Shown in pieces: positions 6,668 through 13,516 of a DNA stretch of 30,204 nucleotides. Within the stretch, counting starts at the first letter, position 1. Every line of letters starts with the position of its first letter. The stretch is from a virus. The translations under genes were made by a program, and so were the position numbers. The DNA lies in IMG/VR virus record IMGVR_UViG_3300024968_000003, positions 1 through 30,204 of that record; one strand, written 5' to 3'. The notes beneath the pieces were generated by a model. That model saw only the letters and a list, made by a program, of their open reading frames with translations. It had not been told where the DNA came from and did no database searches.

Positions 6668-7258
6668 ATGGCACTTGTAAAATGTCACGAATGCGGCACA
6701 GAAGTAAGCACAGAGGCTAAAGCCTGCCCAAAATGCGGCGCAAAACCAAAAATAAAACTTTCAGTCATACATTGGATTGGCATATTAGTCACCTTGTTGA
6801 TTTTATACATTTTTGCCACAAGCCCTAATACCCAGCAAGCCAACAATACTAAATCTGCAGGCGCTGTATCTAACGTCACAGAATTAACTGCCCCAGCAAA
6901 CACAAGCACTGAAAAACAAATATATCAGACTACATCACGGCAGCTATTTTCAGACTACGAAAAAAACGAAGTCGCCCTGGATGAAAAAATTAAAGACAAG
7001 CAAGTAGTCTTACTTGGTGTTATTCAATCCATAGACAAAGATTTTATGGACAACATAGTTATTAACTTAAAAACAAGTAACGAGTTTATGCCATCACATA
7101 TGCAAATGAATGAATCTGAAAAACCCACCGTACTAAAACGTCAAAAAGAAGATAAGGTTGCAATAACCTGTAAATCAATAAGCAGGGTGATGGGCTCACC
7201 ATCAGGAAGAGACTGTGTGTTTACCAACCCAATCAAGCCCCTGCCAGATTACAACTAA
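6668..7258 (+). CDS. Zinc-ribbon membrane protein with OB-fold-like domain (moron candidate)
   Basis: A 196-aa protein, probably inner membrane. A zinc ribbon, C6-x2-C9...C20-x2-C23 (KCHECG, CPKCGAK), is followed by one hydrophobic segment at about 33-50 (IHWIGILVTLLILYIFA) and then a soluble domain (about 87-190) with the SRQLFSDYEKNEVALDEKIKDK pattern (in two parts) of the tRNA_anti-like OB-fold family found in many bacterial envelope proteins. Two in-frame ATGs lie at 6665 and 6668. The AAGGGG at 6658-6663 is better spaced for the second. It lies directly after cI and before a strong terminator, so it is probably expressed in the lysogen. A role in host fitness or superinfection control is only inference. 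Confidence 0.7.
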   Translation: MALVKCHECGTEVSTEAKACPKCGAKPKIKLSVIHWIGILVTLLILYIFATSPNTQQANNTKSAGAVSNVTELTAPANTSTEKQIYQTTSRQLFSDYEKNEVALDEKIKDKQVVLLGVIQSIDKDFMDNIVINLKTSNEFMPSHMQMNESEKPTVLKRQKEDKVAITCKSISRVMGSPSGRDCVFTNPIKPLPDYN

Positions 7259-7286
7259 TGTAAAAGCCTAGCAAACCCACACATAA

Positions 7287-7309
7287 AACCGCCAATTGGC
7301 GGTTTTTTT
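7287..7309 (+). terminator. Terminator after cI and moron
   Basis: AACCGCCAATTGGCGGTT is a perfect 18-bp palindrome followed by TTTTT. It closes the rightward cI transcription unit and insulates the next early promoter. Confidence 0.85.
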
Positions 7310-7371
7310 ACGACTATTTTCCCAAAACAAACTAGACGTTCAAAAGCAAATATACAAATCAAACACAAAAT

Positions 7372-7409
7372 ACAAGTAAACTTGTTGACACAAATACAAG
7401 TATGATTGT
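7372..7409. promoter_or_regulatory. Second operator cluster (OL-like), two sites
   Basis: ACAAGTAAACTTGT (7372-7385, perfect 6-bp arms) and ACAAGTATGATTGT (7396-7409) have centres 24 bp apart, the same spacing as the cro/cI sites. The second shares the right arm GATTGT with the middle cro/cI site. One overlaps the start of the -35 and the other lies between -35 and -10 of the rightward promoter. CI or Cro binding here would silence the rightward operon. Confidence 0.65.
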
Positions 7410-7414
7410 ATATT
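7385..7414 (+). promoter_or_regulatory. Rightward early promoter (PL-like)
   Basis: TTGACA (7385-7390), 18-nt spacer, TATATT (7409-7414), start near 7421, 21 nt before the first gene. The -35 is perfect. It drives the operon from 7442 to the excisionase gene. Confidence 0.7.
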
Positions 7415-7441
7415 GCACTCACCTAACGCATGGAGGTGATG

Positions 7442-7663
7442 ATGAAAAAGTATCTACAAGCTAAAAAAGTGTGGGATTCCCTATCTGCTAATGCACGCAG
7501 AAAGCTGCTAGCACAGCATGGGCGCGATCAACTGTTGTCTTGTCGTTCTTACCCATATCTACCGCAACAAGTACGCGCAGATATTCAGCCCGGCTTGTTG
7601 AAAGACACACCAACACCATCCGCGCCAAAACAACCTAAGCATTACTGGTACCAAGAAATTTAA
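7442..7663 (+). CDS. Small basic phage protein, first gene of rightward operon
   Basis: A 73-aa basic protein, MKKYLQAKKVWDSLSANARR at the start, rich in Lys/Arg in its first 30 residues and proline-rich at the end (TPTPSAPKQPKHYWYQEI). I do not recognise it. The ATG at 7442 follows GGAGGTG (7432-7438). The earlier ATG at 7430 would overlap that site, so the shorter form is chosen. It is the first gene after the operator-controlled promoter, where lambda carries the N antiterminator, and the basic N-terminus fits an RNA- or DNA-binding role, but there is no real similarity to point to. Confidence 0.65.
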   Translation: MKKYLQAKKVWDSLSANARRKLLAQHGRDQLLSCRSYPYLPQQVRADIQPGLLKDTPTPSAPKQPKHYWYQEI

Positions 7664-7673
7664 GGAGAGAGTC

Positions 7674-7853
7674 ATGAGTTTAGCCATTGCCGAAAACACC
7701 AACTTACGCACGATTGAAACGCTAATTAGCGAGGCCAGAGCACTTGGTATGCGCGTGGTACACCGCCCAGAGCAAGCCAAAAGCAACGTGATTAACTTAG
7801 ATTGCGCCAGAGAAAAACTGCGTATGCAAATGTGCGCAAGCGCAGAGGCTTAA
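7674..7853 (+). CDS. Small phage protein, 59 aa
   Basis: The frame reads MSLAIAENTNLRTIETLISE at the start and ends in a charged stretch, NVINLDCAREKLRMQM. It starts at 7674 with AAGGAG 6-7 nt upstream and ends 3 nt before the next ATG, so it fits the operon tightly. It is soluble, with a helix-like N-terminal half. Function unknown. The good ribosome site and spacing are the evidence that it is real. Confidence 0.6.
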   Translation: MSLAIAENTNLRTIETLISEARALGMRVVHRPEQAKSNVINLDCAREKLRMQMCASAEA

Positions 7854-7856
7854 CCC

Positions 7857-8054
7857 ATGAACAACCACCCACTAGATGACCTTACATCAAGTGATTTCAT
7901 TTACCAGGTACTTAGAACTGTAGTCGCGGTAGTTGTATTTATGCTCATTGCCTACCAAGCAACACCGCTATTTTTGGAGTTATTACATGAAGCTTACATC
8001 GGTCTTTCTTACTGGCTGGCTATTGTCATGGATCACACACGGGCGGCTGATTAA
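7857..8054 (+). CDS. Small single-pass membrane protein
   Basis: A 65-aa protein with one clear hydrophobic helix (about residues 17-33, TVVAVVVFMLIAYQATP) and a second partly hydrophobic stretch (EAYIGLSYWLAIV). It starts at 7857, 3 nt after the previous stop. There is no strong ribosome site, so translational coupling is likely. Its 3' end overlaps the next small gene in another frame. Function unknown. Small early membrane proteins of phages often alter host physiology or exclusion, but nothing here shows it. Confidence 0.5.
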   Translation: MNNHPLDDLTSSDFIYQVLRTVVAVVVFMLIAYQATPLFLELLHEAYIGLSYWLAIVMDHTRAAD

Positions 8055-8139
8055 GCGCCTCAAAGACACAAGCTACTACATAACAAAACGCCATTACAGT
8101 CTAAAAACAGCATGGAAACTATCAGGGAGAACAATATGA
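7987..8139 (+). CDS. Very small basic phage protein, 50 aa
   Basis: Starts MKLTSVFLTGWLLSWITHGR and ends with a basic amphipathic tail (RHYSLKTAWKLSGRTI) like small proteins of other proteobacterial phages. A GGAG at 7976-7979 lies upstream of the ATG at 7987. It overlaps the membrane-protein gene in another frame, and its stop overlaps the next start as ATGA, a coupling signal that supports it. The N-terminal 16 residues are hydrophobic enough for membrane contact. Function unknown. Confidence 0.5.
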   Translation: MKLTSVFLTGWLLSWITHGRLIKRLKDTSYYITKRHYSLKTAWKLSGRTI

Positions 8140-8393
8140 GCGCAGCAATCTTAAATGGCAAACAATCATCAATAGAACTTGGACTATCAACATTGAGTTT
8201 AGCTACATGGACCAATGCAGGCTCATTTCATGTTAGTTCTGTAATGGCTGTATGGACAGGAAATGCGAACTGGCAAGTAAACCTAGACGCAGATAAATCA
8301 CAAGCACTTATCGATCTACTACACCTGCATATTGCCAACATTAAAGCTAATGAGCTTGAGATTTTGGCACTCCAAACAAAGGTGGCAGCATGA
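8136..8393 (+). CDS. Hypothetical phage protein, 85 aa
   Basis: Soluble protein starting MSAAILNGKQSSIELGLSTL, with a helical, leucine-rich C-terminus (QALIDLLHLHIANIKANELE). The ATG at 8136 has AGGGAGA upstream and forms ATGA with the previous stop. Its own stop forms ATGA with the next start, so three genes are coupled. The frame is open to an earlier ATG at 8112, but that would not fit the ribosome site. Function not recognised. Confidence 0.65.
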   Translation: MSAAILNGKQSSIELGLSTLSLATWTNAGSFHVSSVMAVWTGNANWQVNLDADKSQALIDLLHLHIANIKANELEILALQTKVAA

Positions 8394-8929
8394 CTGATCG
8401 TAGATTCTCTGTTGTACAAAAGAATGCAACAGGCGGCAACAGAGCGCAACGCCGCCAAGCAGAGCGCAACGCGCGCCGAGGCATTACACACACTGATCGC
8501 GTAGTGGCATTACCTGCCCTACTGGATGAATTTACAGTGTTTGATATTCCACAAAGAATATTCGGCCAGCTTAAAAACGGCGCGATTGATGCTGTAGATG
8601 ACGGTAACGGAAAGTTAATCCCTGTCTTTTTGGACAACGCAGGAGATCTCACTGAGGTAGTTCCGGCAATGCTCGGTTGGATTGAAACATGGGAAATGAT
8701 CAGTGAAAAACTAAATCTAGACTTAAGCCTACGTTGCCTCAAGTTTTTAAGCGCCAGCTTGCTAAATCATAAATTAGTAACACCACAACTACTGCAAGGG
8801 GCCAACAGAGAGTTTGAGACATGCCGCAATGCATTTAGATCAGCAGATCGCAAAGAGATTGTCAGCATTGCCAAAACAGCGCAGTTAAAAATATTGCTTG
8901 AAGAAAAAACCAACCAACCACACCACTAG
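8390..8929 (+). CDS. Hypothetical phage protein with Arg-rich N-terminus
   Basis: A 179-aa protein. Residues 16-31 (GGNRAQRRQAERNARRG) are a strongly basic helix like the arginine-rich motifs that bind RNA or DNA. The remainder is mixed: a beta-like segment (VFDIPQRIFG, LIPVFLDNAG) and a helical C-terminus (LKFLSASLLNHKLVTPQLL, then AKTAQLKILLEE). I know no family with certainty. It starts at 8390, overlapping the previous stop as ATGA, and ends 8 nt before the ParB-like gene. The basic helix could serve in antitermination or in DNA binding with the ParB-like protein, and neither is shown. Confidence 0.65.
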   Translation: MTDRRFSVVQKNATGGNRAQRRQAERNARRGITHTDRVVALPALLDEFTVFDIPQRIFGQLKNGAIDAVDDGNGKLIPVFLDNAGDLTEVVPAMLGWIETWEMISEKLNLDLSLRCLKFLSASLLNHKLVTPQLLQGANREFETCRNAFRSADRKEIVSIAKTAQLKILLEEKTNQPHH

Positions 8930-8937
8930 GAACCATC

Positions 8938-10692
8938 ATGGACAATCAATCACTGGGGCGACTAATACCATTATCATCCATCTACCCATCAAGTACCAAC
9001 CCGCGTAAACGCTTTAATGAGTCTGATCTGCAAGAGCTTGCCGAAAGCATTAAGCAGCATGGGGTTATGCAGCCAATTTTAGTACGGCCAACCAATGTTG
9101 AAGAGGTTAACAGCGGTAAATCTAATATTTATGAATATGAAATCGTTGCTGGTGAGCGCCGCTGGCGAGCAAGTAAGCTGGCAGATAAAGAATTTATCCC
9201 AGCAATTGAACGTGAGCTTAACGACCTTGAAACACTGCAGCTGCAGATCATAGAAAACCTGCAACGCTCAGACCTTCACCCACTTGAAGAGGCGCAAGGC
9301 TTTAAGGCGCTACTAGATAACAAAGACGCTAAAAGCTGGAACGCGGACCAGCTAGCCGAAAAAATAGGCAAAAGCCGTAGCTACATCTACGCCAGCTTAA
9401 AACTGTGCGAGTTGAGCACCTACGCGCAAGATATGTTTTTAGAAGACAAATTTGGCCGTGAAACCGCCCTGCTTATCGCACGCATACCAGGCTCAAAACT
9501 GCAGGAGCAGGCAGCAAAAGATATTATTAACAGCGAATATAGTTATCGTAGAGCTAAAGAATATATCCGACATCGCTTCACACTAGATTTGAACAAAGCT
9601 CCTTGGGACAAGATTAGCATCACCCTCTATCCTAAAGCTGGCAGTTGCTTAAGCTGCCCACAACGCACAGGAAATTATCCAGAGTTATTTGCAGACATAG
9701 AAAGTCCAGACGTCTGCACAGACCCCGCATGCTTTGCAGCCAAAAAAACTGCATATGCAAAAGATCTGATTGCCAATAACCCACGCGTAATTCATGGTGA
9801 TGAGGCTAAAGAAGTGGCGCCATACGGGGTTAACCAATACATCACACATGGCTACACATCAAATCTTGGTTACGTGCAGGTTGATGGCCACTATGCAGAT
9901 AAATTGCTAGCTGATTTGCCGCCAAATGAAGCTCCGCAACCATACATTGTTATCGATAAGGATAATGAAACCAGAACGGTTTACAACGAAAACGAAGTAA
10001 CTAACCTGATGAAGTTGAAGCTTGAAGAAAAAATAGCTTCAGGTGAAATTGTAATTACGCCCAAAGAAAAATCACCTTATCAACTGGAGCGTGAGGCGAT
10101 AGAGCTTAAGCAGGATGAAGAGAAGCAAAGGCGCCTGCATATATTCAATCGATTAGCACCCAATATCAGCCAGCAACATCAGGCATTGATTTTACGCATG
10201 GCCATTGATCAACTTAGCAGAGAAGTAAGCACGGACCTTGAGCCAGTATTAAATCTTTATGATTTTGAAGGCACTGAAGAAGAGTTTTTCACGGACTTTC
10301 AGCAAAGTGAACAAGATCTGGCCAGCTTAACAAAAATGCTTGCTTTACTCTTAATTGCACCAGGCGTTGAAGTTTCAAGCTGGCAATGGAAATCTGAAGA
10401 AGATAACGATAAAGACCAAGATTACCAATCATTACTCACCTTCATCAGCAATATGGGCCTCGATTTAGCGCAATTTTTAACCGCCGAACTGCCCCTTACC
10501 CCTCCTATTGCTGCGCAAGCGAAGGAATTGTCAGCCGACGAAAAAGCCCTACTCAGTACGCCGGAAGCTGCGCCGACTGAAGAGAAAAAGCTATCGCCTA
10601 AGTTGCAGGAAATTAAAGATAAAGAGCTGGCCAAGCGTGCCAGGAGAGCTAAGAACAAAGAACAAAAGGAGTCTGCTAACGCAGACGCATAA
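8938..10692 (+). CDS. ParB/RepB/Spo0J-family protein, 584 aa
   Basis: Carries the ParB N-terminal CTP-binding domain: NPRKRF (21-26), AGERRWRA (71-78) and ENLQRSDLHPLEEA (106-119, the E-N-x-x-R motif). A helix-turn-helix (135-158, NADQLAEKIGKSRSYIYASL) follows. A cysteine cluster C237, C240, C260 and C265 (SCLSCPQ ... VCTDPACF) may hold zinc. The C-terminal third is acidic, then Ala/Lys-rich. This length is typical of ParB-like proteins on phages and integrative elements, not of the chromosomal protein of about 300 aa. There is no ParA nearby and an integrase is present, so classical plasmid partition is unlikely. A role in DNA binding, regulation or recombination is more likely. It starts at 8938 after AGGAA. 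Confidence 0.88.
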   Translation: MDNQSLGRLIPLSSIYPSSTNPRKRFNESDLQELAESIKQHGVMQPILVRPTNVEEVNSGKSNIYEYEIVAGERRWRASKLADKEFIPAIERELNDLETLQLQIIENLQRSDLHPLEEAQGFKALLDNKDAKSWNADQLAEKIGKSRSYIYASLKLCELSTYAQDMFLEDKFGRETALLIARIPGSKLQEQAAKDIINSEYSYRRAKEYIRHRFTLDLNKAPWDKISITLYPKAGSCLSCPQRTGNYPELFADIESPDVCTDPACFAAKKTAYAKDLIANNPRVIHGDEAKEVAPYGVNQYITHGYTSNLGYVQVDGHYADKLLADLPPNEAPQPYIVIDKDNETRTVYNENEVTNLMKLKLEEKIASGEIVITPKEKSPYQLEREAIELKQDEEKQRRLHIFNRLAPNISQQHQALILRMAIDQLSREVSTDLEPVLNLYDFEGTEEEFFTDFQQSEQDLASLTKMLALLLIAPGVEVSSWQWKSEEDNDKDQDYQSLLTFISNMGLDLAQFLTAELPLTPPIAAQAKELSADEKALLSTPEAAPTEEKKLSPKLQEIKDKELAKRARRAKNKEQKESANADA

Positions 10693-10697
10693 ACATG

Positions 10698-10716
10698 GCG
10701 CTGGCATGGCCAGCGC
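10698..10716. other. Perfect 8-bp hairpin between ParB-like and winged-helix genes
   Basis: GCGCTGGC, loop ATG, GCCAGCGC. No T-run follows, so it is not a normal terminator. In the operon message it could mark processing or protect the downstream part. Confidence 0.5.
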
Positions 10717-10737
10717 AAACCAACGAGGATTAAACAA

Positions 10738-11382
10738 ATGTCACTACATCATGAAGTTTTAGAGCACCTAAGCGACGACGAAAATAAACCAATGACGTCT
10801 GGCCAGTTATATGAACTTTGCAAAGGCGCTGACACATCAGCAATTGTAAGCACGGCCCTAAGCCAGCTTTTCAATCAAGGCAGGATCAAGCGGAAAGTTT
10901 CACCAACCGGGTCTGGCGGCCTATATCTTTACTGGAAAAATCCTGAGCAAAGCCAGTCTGAAACTAAAGCAGTGCCGGCTGCAGTAAGTGAAGCGCAGGG
11001 AACAGAGGAAAATGGTGACCTGCAGCACAAGTACTCATCACCGTCCTTGATTGCTGGTGTCGTAGATAACCTAATGAATGCAATGAAGCCGGCAGCTGAT
11101 GCCGCAGAGATTGTTGCAGCAGTAAATCACAATGAGCCGCCTACGATTAACCTGAAGGCTAGAATTCTCCTACCAACCATGCCGACCACACTAAAGGTAG
11201 CCGGACTCAAGCCAGCAACACTAGACGATGCTTTCGCTTCAGGTGGGGATTTTGTTGTAGACGTCGGCACTTTGGATGAAGCAGCCGTTGAGCAAGTGAT
11301 TCAACGATGGGGCGTTGAGTTCAGAGCGCATGCAGAGAAGCTGAGAGTCAAGCACAGCATCAGACAACCGCTGCCGCGCTAG
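10738..11382 (+). CDS. Winged-helix-like phage protein, 214 aa
   Basis: The first 68 residues (HHEVLEHLSDDENKPMTSGQ..., ... ALSQLFNQGRIKRKV ... GGLYLYW) look like a winged helix: helix, helix, then a GRIKRKV turn and beta wing. The middle is low-complexity (Ser, Glu, Ala), and the C-terminal part (LDDAFASGGDFVVDVGTLDE) is unrecognised. It starts at 10738 after GAGGA. It follows the ParB-like gene in the rightward operon, so a DNA-binding accessory or regulatory role is reasonable. Exact family not identified. Confidence 0.65.
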   Translation: MSLHHEVLEHLSDDENKPMTSGQLYELCKGADTSAIVSTALSQLFNQGRIKRKVSPTGSGGLYLYWKNPEQSQSETKAVPAAVSEAQGTEENGDLQHKYSSPSLIAGVVDNLMNAMKPAADAAEIVAAVNHNEPPTINLKARILLPTMPTTLKVAGLKPATLDDAFASGGDFVVDVGTLDEAAVEQVIQRWGVEFRAHAEKLRVKHSIRQPLPR

Positions 11383-11423
11383 AAGAGTGACTTGAATACC
11401 CAAGCAACAAGGAAGAATAAACT

Positions 11424-11630
11424 ATGAGCGATATCGAATTAGCAATTAAAGCTGTACAAGCCTATGCTGAACGGCATCCAAGGCCGTTACAAGTCACACA
11501 AAAGCAAGCTGCTGAGATGCTGGAATTGTCAGTGCCAACCGTGCGTAAAATGGTGGCTAGTGGCGCACTAAAGCTAAATAAATGCGGAATGATACCGATC
11601 AGTCAAATTGACATCGCGCTGGCCGCTTAA
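11424..11630 (+). CDS. Excisionase-like HTH protein
   Basis: A 68-aa protein of the helix-turn-helix/excisionase type: VTQKQAAEMLELSVPTVRKM (residues 24-43) then VASGALKLNKCGMIPISQID, the pattern of MerR-like/Xis DNA-binding domains. It ends the rightward operon and overlaps the 3' end of the convergent integrase gene by 4 nt (11627-11630). The placement beside int, under the operator-controlled promoter, is what an excisionase needs. The start at 11424 has GGAAG upstream. A non-Xis HTH role cannot be excluded. Confidence 0.7.
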   Translation: MSDIELAIKAVQAYAERHPRPLQVTQKQAAEMLELSVPTVRKMVASGALKLNKCGMIPISQIDIALAA

Positions 11631-12607
11631 TCTAGCATAGCAGAAACATCATGCGCCTTCGGATTGTAATAAACGAGCGCCTGCTTTGTGTCAGACCACC
11701 CAAAAATCTTACATAAAGTCAGAACGTCAACCTTACGAGAAATCCACGTTGCTGCAGTATGCCTCGCATCGTGGAACGTAAATCCCTTAAGCTTAGCTTT
11801 ATCCCTAGCCTGCCGAAAAAGTACATCTCGAGTAGTAGAAGTAACTCTAAACACGGACTTTTTATCAAAGCCACGCATCTTATTAAAAAGCCTCACAGCT
11901 TTTTTTGATAATGGAACATCCCTGGGCGTTGTTTTTGTTTTAGGCAGCACACAATGCCGCTCATGCACCTTGTCCCAAGTTAAATTACATAACTCCCCTG
12001 CACGCATCCCAGTACGAAGCGCAACCAAAAAAAGCACGGCCACAGATTGCGAAGATGTCTTTATGCGGGATAACGGGGAGTAGCCAAGCGCTCTCAGCAT
12101 TAATTTTATCTGTCTACGAGTAATTGTTACCTCGCGGTGATCTGGGTGCTTAGGCTTACGGACATCTGCAACGGGGTTTTCACTAATCCACTTTAACTCA
12201 CGCCTGGCATATTCAAAGATACCCGACATTACGCCAAGCTCGCGAATTATAGATCCAGCAGAGATAGTCTGCGCATCACGCCAGACACCCAATACCTCGC
12301 TGGTGCAATCAATTAAAGGCAGCTCAATTGGCAGCTTACTTTCTTTTTTAAGAAATTTATTAATGCGCACAATTTCCCATCTAGACCCATCTTTCGTCGG
12401 AGATACCTCATCGCGGTATTTTTCAAACAACTCTCTTAGCGTTCGCTTTTCTTGGGGTGACTTCTTGGCATTTGCTCGCAGCTCAGTTTCCCTGGCAGCT
12501 GCCCATGCGTTAGCCTCTCGTAGAGTGCGGAAGATATCACTATCCCGCTGGCCTAAAACATAGACCTGAGCGCGATAGCCATTTTTGTAAGGCTTGATTG
12601 AGGCCAT
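11627..12607 (-). CDS. int: Tyrosine site-specific integrase
   Basis: A 326-aa phage integrase that joins attP and attB. The arm-binding N-terminus starts MASIKPYKNGYRAQVYVLG. The core SAM-like domain covers about 50-150. The catalytic domain has R202 (LRTGMRAGEL), the Lys region at 223-229 (KTKTTPRD), H279 and R282 (FHDARHTAATW), W304 in the usual second-His position (FGWSDTKQ) and nucleophile Y313 (LVYYNP). All catalytic residues are present and the length is normal. There is no good ribosome site before the ATG at 12607. It points away from the candidate attP, which lies about 140 bp upstream. It converges with the excisionase-like gene. Confidence 0.93.
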   Translation of the reverse strand: MASIKPYKNGYRAQVYVLGQRDSDIFRTLREANAWAAARETELRANAKKSPQEKRTLRELFEKYRDEVSPTKDGSRWEIVRINKFLKKESKLPIELPLIDCTSEVLGVWRDAQTISAGSIIRELGVMSGIFEYARRELKWISENPVADVRKPKHPDHREVTITRRQIKLMLRALGYSPLSRIKTSSQSVAVLFLVALRTGMRAGELCNLTWDKVHERHCVLPKTKTTPRDVPLSKKAVRLFNKMRGFDKKSVFRVTSTTRDVLFRQARDKAKLKGFTFHDARHTAATWISRKVDVLTLCKIFGWSDTKQALVYYNPKAHDVSAMLD

Positions 12608-13089
12608 GCGGTGTGCGTGCGTAATTTGTGGGGAGTTGCAGTTTAATTACTTTGCACTTTGGGCGCAATATAATTTTTAGGAATGGCTTGGAAGCCTTGA
12701 TATTTCACGGTTTTTCATTTTGAGTGAAACAAAGAAAAATAGCTCGGTTGCCTCTTCCGGGCACCAAACCTATAACAAACACGCCACTTCCAAGCCTTCG
12801 TGCGTAAATCGTGAGTAACTAGGTTTGAAATAGTAGAAAATCACAGCCTTGAATACTTCACAATCTTTATGCACATCCAGCTAACTAGAATCGATTATAA
12901 ACTTAATCGCATATATATTCAGAACTATTGATTTTACAAGTTAAGCGAAATCACCACTCCAACAAATACGCACACTCAACCAAAAAAATTTTTTCAATTT
13001 GGCGATTACAGAAACCAATGCCGTAGCCATGTTGAGATTTTGCAAGGGGGGATCGTGTGAGATTTTTGCCTTTATTAAATAATAACAGC
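12608..13089. other. Gene-free stretch containing the candidate attP arms
   Basis: I find no supported gene here. It is AT-rich, with the tRNA-like core at 12751-12766, an inverted repeat GGCTTGGAAG/CTTCCAAGCC (12685-12694 with 12787-12796) placed around it, and AGCCTTGA at 12693-12700 and again at 12845-12852, which could be integrase arm sites. Nothing else stands out to the right of 12860. Confidence 0.5.
12751..12766 (+). other. Candidate attP core resembling a tRNA 3' end
   Basis: CCTCTTCCGGGCACCA reads as the 3' half of a T-stem (CCTCT), the acceptor strand (TCCGGGC), discriminator A and CCA. The matching 5' acceptor would be GCCCGGA, usual for a tRNA-Leu. The left neighbour does not continue as a tRNA, as expected of an attP that carries only the end of its target. 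It lies 144 bp upstream of int. Confidence 0.5.
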
Positions 13090-13118
13090 TTGACCCACCA
13101 CAATATTTTGATTATAAA
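13090..13118 (+). promoter_or_regulatory. Promoter P1 of small-gene unit
   Basis: TTGACC (13090-13095), 17-nt spacer, TATAAA (13113-13118). The predicted message has a leader of about 175 nt that includes a 9-bp stem, GTGGCTCAA/TTGAGCCAC (13157-13165 with 13179-13187). Confidence 0.5.
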
Positions 13119-13194
13119 TACAGTTAATCGCTATATTTTGTGGCTTGAACGTGATTGTGGCTCAACCTTTTGCAGAGATTGAGCCACTAGGGAT

Positions 13195-13232
13195 GTGGTA
13201 AGTTACCACCGTACATGAAGTGTTACTATAAT
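13195..13232 (+). promoter_or_regulatory. Promoter P2 with operator-like palindrome
   Basis: TATAAT (13227-13232) is a perfect -10, with TTACCA (13203-13208) 18 nt upstream. The palindrome GTGGTAA-G-TTACCAC (13195-13209) covers the -35, a usual place for a repressor site. What would bind is unknown. Confidence 0.5.
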
Positions 13233-13302
13233 CTGAACAGATTTTAGAAGCAACGGATTTATTTACTCTCCCTTAGCCACTTTTAACTAATGGAGTTTTA
13301 TT

Positions 13303-13446
13303 ATGACTAAACCGTCACCAAGAAATGAACACACCAGCGCTTCAGTAGCATCAAAAGCTTCAGCTACTTTGCGTGATCCTAAATCAACACCAACACAGAA
13401 ATCAATTGCTGCGTCGGCGTTAACTCAAGCAAAAAACAAGAAGTAA
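13303..13446 (+). CDS. Short Ser/Ala/Lys-rich protein, 47 aa (moron)
   Basis: Reads MTKPSPRNEHTSASVASKAS and then ATLRDPKSTPTQKSIAASAL, ending QAKNKK. I recall short unannotated bacterial and phage proteins with a similar VASKAS-x-xLRD...AASALTQ pattern, but I know no function. A GGAG 8 nt before the ATG at 13303 supports translation. The gene has two promoter candidates and its own terminator and is transcribed against the surrounding late operon, so it is a self-contained unit, as morons are. It may be expressed in the lysogen, since neither promoter carries the phage operator. Confidence 0.65.
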   Translation: MTKPSPRNEHTSASVASKASATLRDPKSTPTQKSIAASALTQAKNKK

Positions 13447-13453
13447 TTTAACT

Positions 13454-13477
13454 AAAGGGGCTTCGGCCCCTTTTTTT
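13454..13477 (+). terminator. Terminator with UUCG tetraloop
   Basis: AAAGGGGC, TTCG, GCCCCTTT, then more T. It ends the small-gene unit and separates it from the convergent Dam gene. The stem could also stop leftward late transcription, though the T-run on that side is poor. Confidence 0.88.
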
Positions 13478-13516
13478 ATTTTATGCCAACTCAAACCTCA
13501 AACCAAAGGATGAGAG

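Noticed and set aside
8938-10692. Phage-plasmid partition system
   Set aside because: A ParB-like gene alone, without ParA or a clear centromere and together with an integrase and attP, does not support plasmid maintenance.
1-12607. Two adjacent unrelated prophage remnants joined by chance
   Set aside because: The left and right parts complement each other (early, replication and integration against tail and lysis), share promoter spacing and composition, and their edges fit one circular genome. All main genes are intact.
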